Source of the DNA: Vanessa cardui
Lineage: Eukaryota > Arthropoda > Insecta > Lepidoptera > Nymphalidae
Length of the DNA: 64,000 bases
Assembly (NCBI RefSeq): GCF_905220365.1
Contig: NC_061128.1
Span: 2,666,001 to 2,730,000 of the forward strand
Direction: 5' to 3'
Made by a program: the position numbers and the translations under genes. Positions 46,371 to 59,334 of the stretch are shown here, piece by piece. The notes beneath the pieces were generated by a model. The model saw only the letters and a program-made list of their open reading frames with translations, was not told the origin of the DNA and ran no database searches. How positions within the stretch are numbered: position 1 is the stretch's first letter; the number at the start of each line of letters is the position of its first letter.

Positions 46371-47260
46371 TAAGAGATATGTTTATTTAATAATCTACTA
46401 CGTGGTTAAGTACATGTTACTTAGAAAATAAATCTTACCATCCTACATAATGTTTATAAGTAGAAACGTAATAATTTGCGAACGGTTTTTCTATTAGAAT
46501 ATATATTTTTTATAATAATTCTATTAGAACATAACAACTGTTTATATTATAAACTTAAATTCTTAACTTGTCATCAAAATCCGTTACTTTTATAGTCTTT
46601 GAATAAACTAAAAGTCACTATCACATCAGTCAGCTATATTATATTAAAATAAATATTAAAATAATTTACCATCACTTCAGACATAAATTCTACCGGGCTG
46701 TAATGGTAAGAAATTTACAGTTATATTTTTATTTTATTAAGCGATATTAAGAACACGTAAATTAATTTATTTTTTGCTTATTAGGATTTTAAGGGTTTTA
46801 TTAAACACATATATTTATTAGGTCTTCATTTAATTATTTTCGCTTGTAGTTCACATCTTATATCTGTATGAAATTTGCATTTATTTTATGCGTATATTTT
46901 TCACGGAAAGATTAATTGGCTTTTGATAGTTAACGCTATACAAAGGATTTTAAATATACGATTTTTTTTCATATTATTTAGACGCTGGTAAAAAAGTACT
47001 AAAAAATATAAATTCTGGGTTTGGTAATTATACACTATGGTTGTCGGCAAAAATTAAAAAAAATAAATTATAATGATAATAGCCCCAGTTTGGACGCTTT
47101 ATTTCGCCGAATCCTGCTATTGATTTTCTTATGAATAATTTATATATCGTTTATGTAAATTTACAAAGAATATTAGTAAGACTATTAAAATTACTTATAA
47201 TAATATAAATATATGTATGTATATATTTTATAATCATAATTTATTTGTCTTATTGTGGTA

Positions 47261-47527
47261 GTATTTGGGTTGGTACCGTCCACTCACCTCAAATTCTACC
47301 GCCAAGGTTCAAAATTTTGTATTATTGTGTTCTTGTTTAAAGGGTGAGTGAACCAGTGTAACGAGGGACAAGGCATATAACACCTTGGCTCTCAAGGTGC
47401 CAACTCATTGGCAATGTAATTAACGTAATGAAAAATATGGAATGCTTAATATTTCTTACATCCCTAATGTTCATGGTCGGTGGTGACAACTAACCATTAG
47501 GTGGCCCATTTTCCTATCCGCCTAAAC
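47261..47527 (-). repeat. Interspersed repeat, GGGCCACCTAATGGTTAGTTG type (minus copy)
   Basis: On the minus strand GGATAGGAAAATGGGCCACC, CACCTTGAGAGCCAAGGTGT, CACTGGTTCACTCACCCTTT and GGTGAGTGGACGGTACCAAC occur in order, as in the 36091-36285 family but longer. Confidence 0.7.
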
Positions 47528-49689
47528 ATAAAAATAACTACTAAAATAAAACAATCCACAAACAAAACTATAAATACAAGCCGGTAAATAATTATCATCT
47601 TGTACTTCCTGGTATCTTTATTTAAAATCGTATGCACACACGTGCAAGCATTTCTTGTGCAAATTAAGCGGCGAATCGGTCAGACGGATCAGTTATCAAG
47701 TATTAGCGCATTTGCTGTAGGCTTTGAGCATTGTGCGTATTTAAATTGTCCGTGGCGACATGTTTTGCTAAGCGTTTCACGGCATATTATTACTGCATTT
47801 CCTTGTTTAAACTAGTATTTGCCTGCGGTTTCATATGTAATAAGGTTAGCTATTTGTATTACAAAATAAAAGTACGGTTTTTATAATTTTTTCATAACGT
47901 TATAAGACCATGGAAGAATTTTGCTGAAATATTAATTTGAATATTTTTTTTAAGGTTACATTATGTTTTGTAGGATCGTTATAAACACAGTTTTATGTTT
48001 ATATATATCTATGTACCTACGCTGAGATAATTGTTTATTAGTGGTGTATTTAAAAAGCCAAATAAATAAGAGTTAATTTTGCAAATTTTCAAATGTTCTA
48101 TGTATAAATTAAATTAAAAAAACAGAAATAACTAGATACATTATTTTAAAACTTATTTAGAGCAACCATTGTATTATTTTATATTTATCTTCTAAGCAAC
48201 AATTCCAATACTGTGCTATGTTTGCGAAATATAATCCATAAAAGGTAAATATGACATAACTGTGTAAGCATCTTTTGGAAATAGTATCCCATATATGATA
48301 ACTATGTTTAGGCCAATTTATTTATTTATGGATTTTCGATTCAACATATATTCAATAATTAGTAAAAGTTCTTGTATAGGATGAGAACGCTACAAACTTT
48401 AACATTATAAAACCACAAAGCTAAATACACGCGTACAATAATTTGTGTAAATTTTTAAAACATCCACTTGTCTGTTATGTGTTCCTATGTTGTTACTACG
48501 TTAGGTGTACCTATATAGGAATTTAATAAAATTAAACAAATAGGATTTATTTATAATTTTTTGGACATTACCTGATGACAAATGATCGTTCATCATAAGA
48601 AAGCACAGACTTTGTAAACCGTATTAAGAGAAAAAGATATAATAAAATAAAATCATATAAGAAAAAAAAAACTATCAGAAATACCACATTTACGTAGCGG
48701 TAAAAAAAAATGAAGGTCCTCTGAACCGGTTGATAACGAACTGCATAACAGTACTCAGGTAACCTAAATCTGGCTTATAAGAGCACTAGATCCGAGCCAA
48801 GTGTCGCCGGCGTCGGAAAGTGTTTAAGTAAGACGATGCCAAAATCGATTAATTATGTTATGTAGTTGAAAACCATTTACAACTATCCTTGATATTAAGT
48901 TTATAGTATATCCGTGGAATTATTTGTGTATGTTATTTTTGATAAATATAATATTGCATAAAAAGGGATTTGATAAATTTAATTTAACTTTTTTCGGACT
49001 GAATTGGCTGTAATTGGTTCTACGTGCTTTCCATCGCGTTGCTACAGATCTTTAAGGTTCGATGGAAAAAGTCCTACTTTTCAGATACCACACAGCAAGT
49101 AAACATTAATGTCAAAAATCATTAGTTTCCATTTAAATAATGATAATAATTACAATTCCGACAATTCGTAGCCACGCAACAAATTGTTTGAGATAGTTCA
49201 ATAAAAGCAGTTAACAGTAATGTGGGTGTAAAGACGCCGAATGCTCAACGAATATATTCGTTTATGGACATGGAATGTGTGGGATTATCGAAGGTTGCGG
49301 CAAACACCACACAATGTTGATAAATTATACCTGCGCTTTTGCGAATATTTCATGATCACAGCGTTTAAATTCTTGTTTAAGTCTATAATAAATCAATGTT
49401 AAAATAATTACATTAATAGCGCTGTCATTGTCGACATTTTTTATAAAAAATATATTAAAAATTAATCGTAATAAAACATTTTTTACGATAAGTTGTTGCA
49501 GTTACTATGTGATTTTTTTGGAACAATGTCAAATATTCAAACGATCTATAGTTGTATTTTGTCTGTTTCTGAGTTCTCCATTTAGAATATACTGGGTCAC
49601 TAAAAAGTTACATCGGCCGATAGCCTTATGGATATGCAATAATTAGCAATATGGGCTATACTAATATCGTAAATGGCAGGTGAAAAATA

Positions 49690-50000
49690 TTAATAATATA
49701 CAACAACAACCAACAACAGCCTGTAAATTTCCCACTGCTGGGCTAAGGCCTCCTATCTCTTTCAAAGAAGAAGGTTTGGAGCATATTCCACCATGCTGTT
49801 CCAATGCGGGTTGGTGGAATACACATGTGACAGATTTTTTATGAAATTAGACACATACAGGTTTCTTTACGATATTTTCCTTCACCGTCGAGCACGAGAT
49901 GAATTATAAAACAAATTAAGCACACGAATGTTCACATGCGCAATCATCGGTTAAGATGCACGCGTTCTTACCACTGGGCCATCTTGGCTCTTAATAATAT
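49690..50000 (-). mobile_element. tRNA-derived SINE, copy 3, with 10-bp target-site duplication
   Basis: Third member of the 10631-10963 family. It has the same orientation, a (GTT)n tail on the minus strand, and TTAATAATAT at 49690-49699 and 49991-50000. The B-box segment GGGTTTGAACCC (plus sense) present in the other two copies is missing here, so the internal promoter is broken. Confidence 0.88.
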
Positions 50001-50499
50001 CTTACATTAAAAATGATTTTAAATTGCACCCTATGCGCATATTTCTTAATTCTTAACATCAACACGTGGGTGTCCCGTTTGCATCGTAAATAGCGAACTT
50101 TACGATCCGGCTGGTCGCAAAAAAAAGATATAAATGAGATTTTATGCGTACCCACTCTTTTTCATTTTGTAATTTTAAAGACTGAATCATATGTCATTTG
50201 CGGTCTATTATTACGGTTAAGTGCATGTACAAAGATGAGATAATCTTCGATAACATTTGCTACGTAAATTACGTCATTACAAGTGTTGTATTATGAATCA
50301 ATAGTGTCTTTAAAAATGAGTAGAGATATTAATTCGTGAATCTTAATTAAAGTTCAAATACTGACAACCATTACGGTTTTTTTATTTATTTCTTTTATAT
50401 TTATAATTTTTCGTAAAACGGCATATGTCGCATAAAAGTCAGCCTAATGTGTATCAACCAACCGGAATTTGAGCAGCGTGGTGAAAAAGCTTCTTTTTT

Positions 50500-50665
50500 A
50501 GTAAGTTAAGTGAATTTGCAAGTACCACCTGATGGTAAGCAAAGATGTGATGTTCCTTATACATGTAGGTACACTGTCTAGCTCAACCTAGTATGTAACC
50601 TAGTATGTGGAAGAACATGAGATGCTTGGGTTGTGTAGGGACCACCTACCAGACGAAAAAATGTT
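50500..50665 (+). repeat. Degenerate copy of the GGGCCACCTGATGGTAAG repeat
   Basis: It keeps ACCACCTGATGGTAAGCAAAG, ATGTGATGTTCCTTATACATGTAGGTACACTG and GTAGGGACCACC. Low identity otherwise. Confidence 0.45.
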
Positions 50666-52854
50666 TAAAAATAAACATTTGTAATTCATAAACTTTATAA
50701 TTATTAGCATTTATTAATCAATAATAACTATTTATCATGTAATTATAGCTGGAAAATTGCATCAATAATATTATTCATGACCATTTTAAAGATTATTACA
50801 GGTTTATTTTATAATTGTTACTAGTTCTATATAAAATCTTTCTTAATTCGAATAAATTATTGACAATTCAAGGCCATTCTTCTCACGCATCAATTCAATA
50901 ACTCAAGAATAATTTCATACTTATTTAACGATAAATTTACAAGTTCGCGATGTGCCAGATTCATGATTTAAGCCAAGGTCCGTCGAGCTGGCCATTTTGA
51001 TGATAATACGAAAAATTAATGACATACCTGCATCAATTTTTAATCATTATTTATTAACAGATTTAATAACTTGATTTATTACAGTATTTGGGCCGAAATA
51101 CGTCATGGAAAATTATGGATATAATTTGACATAAAACAGAGAGTTATTTAAGCGTAAAGATGAAGGATAATATAATTTGGAAATTATTTTATTCAATTAT
51201 TATATTATTAGGTATAAAAAGTTTAACAATATTAACGATATTGGAATAATTATTTATTATTTCAGAGACACGTAAGTTTGTTTTTTTAATTTTTAGCAAT
51301 CACGACAAATTTACGATATGTAAATTACATATATTGAAACAATCACTGAACCAAAATAATAAGCTTTCGTATGTCAAATTATGCTTTGTAGTAGAAAAAA
51401 AGGGTCGAAGAATTTTATCGTATTATTTTAAGTAAAATATGCATATCCTTAAGTCCTTGGCTCGATAAAAATTTAACTTTAATCTATTAGCCGTCTTCAT
51501 GTATTGGCGTGCACGCAACACTTCACTCCGTAACTGAACGTTTAATTTACGTCTTTCAACGACGAACTTTGCAAACTTAACGTTGTTGACGTTTGTTACT
51601 TAGCATGACTCATTATCAAAGTGTATCCTACAGACAAAAGGCAATCTCGGGGAGCTTCACACGAGATGAATAATATATATAAAAAAAACAAACTCGTTTC
51701 TCACTCCACTATTCCACATTTTCAGTATTAAACCTCATTTTATCCTGATATCTTGATTCCTCATAATTAAATTATTTTAAATCTATCAATATATCTGATT
51801 ATATTTTTTCTACTACTATTACAAGAAATATTTTCCTCTTCTAGTCATATTTTCAGCATATATTTATAGTATATCCACAGTAAATATATAATATATGCAA
51901 TAAACGTACGCTTGGTGAACATGTTCCTTTAAACGTATATGTAAATGTGTTCGCGTGATATGTATCAGAGCTAAGTCTAGCCGCCTAAATAAAATTATAG
52001 TCTTTCATTTTCATATTTGTTAATTTTAAAAGCACTTGCCTTTATTCAAAATACTTTAAGGGTAGTATAATAATAATATAATGATATTTTTGTCTGGTAA
52101 AGCTTTTAGCGTGCATTAAGTCGACAAATTCTTGATAGTACTAACTTTATTGAATTAAAACCGCAAGTTGAAGTATTTGTAAACGAAAATGTCAAGAGTA
52201 ATGCTTTTAAATTATTTGTGTTTAGCATTGTAAAATAATTATAAAAAATTTTTACTATTTCACTCGCGCATTAAAAAAATATTATTTAAGAATTGAATCA
52301 TCCCACTGTCAAAAATATTTCAAACGAGGAATGCTAAGCCCTAATTGAATATACAAAGAAATATTCCATTGTATCGTGGGCGAATTGAATCCGCATATAT
52401 CATTACACTGTCTAGTAAATCATTAGCACTTCGCCAGGCGCCAGCTGACACCTGAGTTAATTATTAGCAATTCGTAATGGGCGTTCGAGCTGATTCCATG
52501 CTATTTGCGTTTGAATGGGTGCTTAAGATCGTATACTTGCAAATGATGAGACATGTAGCTTAAGAAATTAATCAATCACTATGTAACTGTTACAATGGTT
52601 TTTGGTTTACATGTCGTAAAGTCCTGGGGAAAACTTTGTATCGCGCGTCTTTCGTCGGGATTCTGCGCCTCATAATTTTCCGATCGTGTCGAACTATGAA
52701 GGGGAGAGAATGGAGAGTGCAATTGTAGATTGCCGATATTATTATATTCGTTTTATTAATGATTCAAATTGGTATATTCTGTAGACATATCACACTGTAT
52801 TGACACATAGTTTTTCAGTCAATTTGTGTATGTAAGAATTGATCTTTAAGGAGG

Positions 52855-53045
52855 TTTATTTTTGTGAAATAGGTAGGCGGACTGGCATGATAGTAAGTGG
52901 TCCCTCCTGATAGTAAGTGGTAATGGCACCCATGGAGGTTGCCGCCGTTCATCATTAATAAATATTAGCCATTGGACCAACCTTGGGAACTATGATGTTA
53001 TGTCCCTTGTGCCTGTAGTGGCACTAGCACACTCACCCTTAAAAC
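52855..53045 (+). repeat. Interspersed repeat, GGCACC/GATAGTAAGTGGT type with internal duplication
   Basis: It matches 36091-36285 (ACCTTGGGAACTATGATGTT, CTTGTGCCTGTAGTGGCACT). The stretch TGATAGTAAGTGGT is present twice in tandem near 52890-52920, which the other copies lack. Confidence 0.65.
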
Positions 53046-53048
53046 CGT

Positions 53049-53067
53049 AACAACAACAACAACAACA
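53049..53067. repeat. (AAC)n microsatellite at the 3' end of the repeat
   Basis: Six AAC units directly after the 52855-53045 repeat, probably its retroposon tail. Confidence 0.75.
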
Positions 53068-56000
53068 TTATGAGTAGATGGTATCCGCATAGACGCATAA
53101 AGCTTACACAAAGCTCGAGCACCAGCTATTGTCATATAAAGCTTGCTCTAAATGTTAGCAACCTAATTTGAACCCATTTTACGTCAAATTTTCTACTAGT
53201 TACAGCTATAGAGTTGAAACTAGATATAATAGATTTGTATCATTTAAAGAATTATAAAAAAACGATTGAAACGGGTTCAATATAATCACGTAAATCGCTT
53301 TCATCTGATAAACGATTCTATTACCCTCCAGTGGGCATGAATAATTCGAAAATGTTTAAACGATTCCGATCAACTTTAAATTTATCTATTAAAATATCGA
53401 TTGCAGCATTTCTAATGTAGAAGTGCACTTGTGATAGAATTTAGTAACGAGAAATTAATATGTATTCATTAGTACCGAATAGTAATCCGTGCGTAATATT
53501 TTTCATATTGAAGGCACTCATAAGTCTTAAGACCGCGTTCTAAGATGGGATGTCAATATCTTAATGTGTTATAAATAACATATATTTTATTATAAATTTG
53601 TATTGATTACCATGAGTATGATTAACAATATGTTTAATGATGCTAAATATTTATTGAAAATAATTATAGGATTAATAGCATGATTTATAACTTTCTATTT
53701 TAACTAAACCCGACGTATATTAAATTAAAAGCTTTTATACATGCATATATGTACGTGGACTAGTTTACCGTTCTAACTTTTCACAGGTATTAAAAGGTTT
53801 TTATTTCCACGTTTTTGACCAATGAGATGTTAAATTCTCATTATCCGTTTATATTGTGTATATTTCTAAACCAATCAGTTTGAAATGGAAAGGGAAATAT
53901 GTATCTGCATATTAAAATGAAATGTTATTTATTTGAAATTCTATGGAACTATATTGTTTTCTTTTTAAACGCATTTAAGACCTATCAAATACAATAAAAC
54001 ACAAGATAGAAACTATAGTCAATGTTGTTCTTACTAAACGGAGACATGTAACAAAAAGGAGACGCATGTTTATGTCAATTTAGAAACCAAGTTTACAGCA
54101 CATGCTTGAGACACACAAGTTTTCAAGGAACACTTTTAGGCGTCTCTGCGTGCGAAACACAAGGAAGCTAGTCACTACATTTCCATTCTTAAAACTCTTA
54201 AAGTATGCAACTTTTAATGTAGATAGCGTTTAAATTGTTTACTTTCGTATGATGTATTTGTTTATAAAAATAAAACTTCTTTACAATAATCAAAAATTAA
54301 AAAAGATTTAACTCATAAATCAGAGAGAAAACTTCTCATTACTCCTTTTTTTGTCTTTTAGCTATCTTATAGGAAAAAAAAGATTTAAGAAATCATAGAT
54401 AGATAGAGATCACAAAAACGGGGAAATCAAAATGCTCGAGAAAAAAAATTTTAAACGACTTATTTCACGATTTTTTTTTTAATTATTTTGATTGTTAAGT
54501 AAGTAATATTCTTTTTTTTCTGGTTCCAGTGTTAGGTCGTCAAAAGTTTGTATGCAATGACAACAATATAGGCGAGCAGAGCCTGCGACACGACTGCTAT
54601 TCTTATAAAGATAATTCTGTGAAGTCTGTTTAGAGTTGACTATTAATTTCTTGAGTCATTTTACTTCGTCATTAAGCGACTAGATGATAAGCGTTTTAAT
54701 GATACACATTTATCTAGCTGTGATTACTCAAACAATGCTTCTCCGGTAGTAAAAATCATGACTAAGTAAAGATTGGAATTAATTTCATCCTGCCATTATG
54801 TCTCCTCTGAGGCCAAAGAGGTTGAGAATAATTGCGGTAGGAAACTAATGTTTAATAATTAATTATCATGACATAAGCAGTAAAGACTTTAATTTAACAA
54901 ATTACATGAAATGTAATATAAATTTAGTATAACAAACGATTCAACTAGTACAGTTTTTGATATGTATAGACTTTCTTATATTTTTATGCAGTTAATCGCT
55001 TCAACAGGAGAATAAACAACAAAACAGTAAAGCCAAATCGAAAACAACTTATATCAAAAACACATTAACAAACATTGTTACAGAATACAAAGTTCAATAG
55101 TATTAACCTGTTACATAAACCGACCTTCAGTTTCACCTCACAAACAATTCGCAATTAGACAAAGGTCAGGAGGCGTTTAATGAGATGAGAATAAGTTTCT
55201 CTACCCGCGGCAGATGGCTGTCGACACTTTCCTATTGTGGTTTTTAAACAAATATCGATTAACTGGGAAATTATTATTCCTATCGGCAACATCGCACAAT
55301 CTTTAACGACACGGATGTCGCTTATTTACTAACGATGTACATATATATAAGGCTCTCTCGTTGCTCAGATTGTTTATATCTTTATAGGTTATTATAGCAT
55401 AAATGATAACCCATCTTAGCAATGTGACACTCGCCTCCAAGTCGTCCACCCTTCTTGGACAATTAGAAAACTACTAAATTTCTTTCGTAGATTCTCTCTA
55501 GTCTTGGAAAAACCTAAAACCTAGGTATCCATTTGTAGGATTTTGACAATTTACAGGATAGTAAAGACTATGTTCAATTTGAGTCTGATATATGAAACTA
55601 TAAACTTTAATGAAATACAAACAATACGAAAAAAACGAAAGTGTATATAAATTAATCAATTTAGAAGATATGATGATCATTGTTCCAGATAAATGATTGT
55701 CGTTTGATAACAAAAATATTTTCTAACTACATTACCATTCATAAATATATTTATTTTTTTATTATACAGAAATAAATTTTAAATATTCTTTTGAAAATTA
55801 ATATTTTCTGCTTGTACAATATAGTGTCACTAAGACCGAATGTGTTTGTTCAACGTGTTGGGTGGAACTAGGTTAAAATCATTTTGACCCACACAACGCT
55901 AACAGGTGAAGTTTAATATATTACAAAAAATATAAATACAATTACGTATTGCATTTCGAATCAATGGGAGCATTAATTGAGGTTATACAAATAAGACTGC

Positions 56001-58704
56001 ATGTGTAAGTATTTTAAGAAAGTTAAACCACTTATTATTGACCCAAACTTAGATTTGAGTGTGAACTAAAAAACAGTACCGTACAAAAGAATTAAAAAAG
56101 TTCATGTTACCAACTTTTTACTTGAGAATCTTTTAATGTACGGAAGTTCACAAGAAACTTTTACTTTTAGATACTAATATAGTAGTTTATTTGCGACCGT
56201 GGGTGTGTTCCACTTCACGCTGCCATTAATTGAAGAATTTCTAGTCTCACTGACTTCATAATGCTGCAAAACTGGACATTTAAATAGCCTCGATTAGGCT
56301 GTAAATATATTATAAAGTCATTGGTTCAACGTTGCACTAGAATTAATTTTAATATGCAGGATGTAATTACTTACAACATAGAAATGCGTACCATAAAATT
56401 TGCCGGTCCTTCAATAGATAACCTTTAGTTCCAATTCCAAATTATTCACGGCAATTTGAATGCGATCCGCCGCTATCGTTTTGAGATCGCGCCGTGACAC
56501 GAGCTTCGTGAAATTATATCGTGATGTCGATTCGTGATCCAATGTGAAGAGACCTTACAGATGGCCGGCGACAGATCTTTGACCTCAGGTCGCGGAAACA
56601 ACAATGAGATTACTTTCGTTTCTAACAACAAGGTTAATGTTCGAGATTCGTTGTCAAACTTAAACTTCACCCGAATATAAATGATATTATAAATATCATG
56701 AATATCACAAAAGTGTTGCCATATGAAGATAAATTCGTCTAAATACTTATTATTATGCAGAAGAAAACAGAGCGGAATAGTCTACAGGTTCCGTCTCTTT
56801 TCAATTAAACTCAAACTCTCTCGAACGTAACGAAATAAAATATTGACGATATTAAATTAATTTTAAAACATTGCAATTTTATGCCGTAATTGACGTGTTA
56901 TTTTGTTCATTAAATCTTCTGTTCAATGAGCGTGATATAGTAGAAAGTACAATCCGTAATCAAGTTATCAAAATCTCTATTTATTTCCTGTACGTACTCC
57001 CACATTCTATTAATACGTTTCTTTCCGCGTGTCAACTTGAACGTTATTATTTAACTCGGTGAAGTGATTGATAGACTTAACTTAGTAACCATTATACGCA
57101 ATTAAAGCGGAGATAAAACATCAGAGTTAATAACGAGATAGTAAATACTGATGGATTATTACGGATCAATATTTATTTTGACAACCAAAGCTTACAAGCA
57201 ACACTAAAGAGGCTTCATTGTCTTAAAAATTAGTCGAACTGAAAAGAAAAATAACAAGGTAGCACTTATATCTGTATTAATAGCACATTTCCCTTAATTA
57301 GCGATAAGACAATGTAATTGCGGACGGAATAAGGGGAATATTTTCGCGAGTGTGTGAATATGATATACTCATTATGATTTAGGATTAGAAACTATCACTG
57401 TCAATGGGAATTGGAGCGAGATGGTTGATTCTATTGTTAGCGATGTATTCGTTATCATTTCTTTTAACTTAATAGAAATTTCTTCCTATTTTTTATCGCT
57501 CTTACTTTCTATATAGCATTATCGACATCTATCACGTGTTTTGGGTCATCTTTTTGTATTATTGATTAAGATGAACTATTATATGGTCTGTATAATTTAG
57601 ATATTCATGTTGTTTGTTTTTCAAACATTTATTCAATCAATCTTTTGAAATGACTATGATTATATTATACTGCAAATAATTTAAACGTATTTCTTATGAA
57701 ACTTATTACACCGTCAAATGTTACTAATTAAATTATTATTGGAATACTAATTTACTTAACACCAGTTAAAAGCATATTATACCATGCAAATTTTATTACT
57801 GTTTAGGATAAATTTATTTTTCATATTTTTACTTTAATGACTGTGGGAAAATCGACAAAAATTAGTATAGGTAGATGCGTGGGGTCTGTTTATTATATGT
57901 GTGGGTTTATTGGTGTGTGGCTTTACTTATATCGATTCTAAGAAAAAGTTCGTTGCGGATTGCGAAATAACGTGCTAATTTTAAACTCCTTATGGTAAAA
58001 CAACGTGGGATTAGACTTTTTAACGCTCTCTGGTCAAAGCAAACAGGCTGTATTTTGCAACTTGTTTACACAAATTCAACTGATATGAATAAAATAGTTA
58101 TAGGTTATTCTTTTCAACATATTGGACTAATATTAAGCATTTATTGTACGTTGAAGTGTACCTTTAATCACGTAATAAAAAAAAAAACTATCCGAAATTT
58201 CTACTCATTCGAATGCATAGTTAAGGAAATAATACGTTATACATAGTATACTTTTATTTCTAACGTGAGAAATAATTTTTAATTAAAGCGAATTTGATTT
58301 GTTGTGACAAGATTAAAGGGCTACTTGTTTAACTGCTGTCAATTATAATAAATTATATTGAACATCGGACCACCATTTAGACATCGGACAGTCGCTCGAT
58401 CATTTTACCATGTGAGATAAGCAAGCATCGAACGGAAATGGCGACAATTTAATCAAATTATGATCAAATAATGAGCATATGACTAGTTTTTTGGGAATCA
58501 GGTTGATGAAAGGCAATGCCAAGGTCATTACATATTTTTATTTGCATAATTATCTGTGTAATTAGTATTTAAAGTTGATGTACTTTTTTATTGTAGTTCT
58601 AAAATACTGTAAACGTGATTAAGAACTGAAATCATTCTTGATCATATTGAATAAAGTACAATAAGTATTACAGACTTTTAAATAAAATGAATTTCAAAAT
58701 AGTG

Positions 58705-58707
<3 letters not shown>

Positions 58708-58753
<46 letters not shown>
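58708..58753. repeat. (AT)23 microsatellite
   Basis: 46 bases of uninterrupted AT dinucleotide. The open frame running through it is an artefact. Confidence 0.97.
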
Positions 58754-58755
<2 letters not shown>

Positions 58756-58971
58756 ACAAATATTCCTCATATCGCTCATACATATTGTAAATGTTTTCAT
58801 ACATTCCTACAAGTGCGAAATAGAATGGTGCAAGATGTAACGTACAAGAAAAAATTCAACATCGGCAAATTATTTTATTAAAGAGTTTATCGAGGATAAA
58901 TGAAAAATATTGATAACTAATCTTAATAGCGTTACATTTATTATGTTTAAAATACAGCAAACATATTTCAG

Positions 58972-59334
58972 GTCATTACAACGCAACACGACCTGTTAAC
59001 CAAAACATTGAATGAAGTTGTAAAGAAAGCCTTGACCCTCATGGATGACCTATATATCATATATCTCTGTATCAATCGAGGAGTAACAACAGATAAAGAT
59101 ATCGGTTTGCGGTTGTAACACAATACAAGGCCACGGTGCTTGACTCTATGCTTACTGAACAGTGAAAGACTACGAGACCTAAATACTCCAATTGACTACC
59201 AACAAAGGAATGACAGGTTGGAAGCTCTTGTCAGTTCCCATAATGTGAGGAAATCGTTGCAAACAACGCTCGCAGTAACAACTGCAATTTCACAATCCAG
59301 TTTTTCTAACTATATCGTCTGCATATCATCTTGA
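58972..59334 (+). pseudogene. Coding-like block with frame breaks, unidentified
   Basis: After an acceptor-like ATATTTCAG, 48 codons read VITTQHDLLTKTLNEVVKKA and on to GVTTDKDIGLRL, then TAA (59116-59118). The same frame resumes with LNSERLRDLNTPIDYQQRND and continues to 59334. Between them another frame reads FAVVTQYKATVLDSMLTEQ, which suggests one or two small indels. One stop in 121 codons is unusual in such AT-rich DNA. The family is not recognised. Either a decayed insertion or part of a gene. Confidence 0.35.

Noticed and set aside
56473..56670. 65-codon minus-strand frame in a GC-richer patch, considered as the missing STOX exon
   Set aside because: No STOX N-terminal motif, and it does not end one base before a usable donor.
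58687..58881. 64-codon plus-strand frame
   Set aside because: A third of it is the translated (AT)n microsatellite; no start or splice context.
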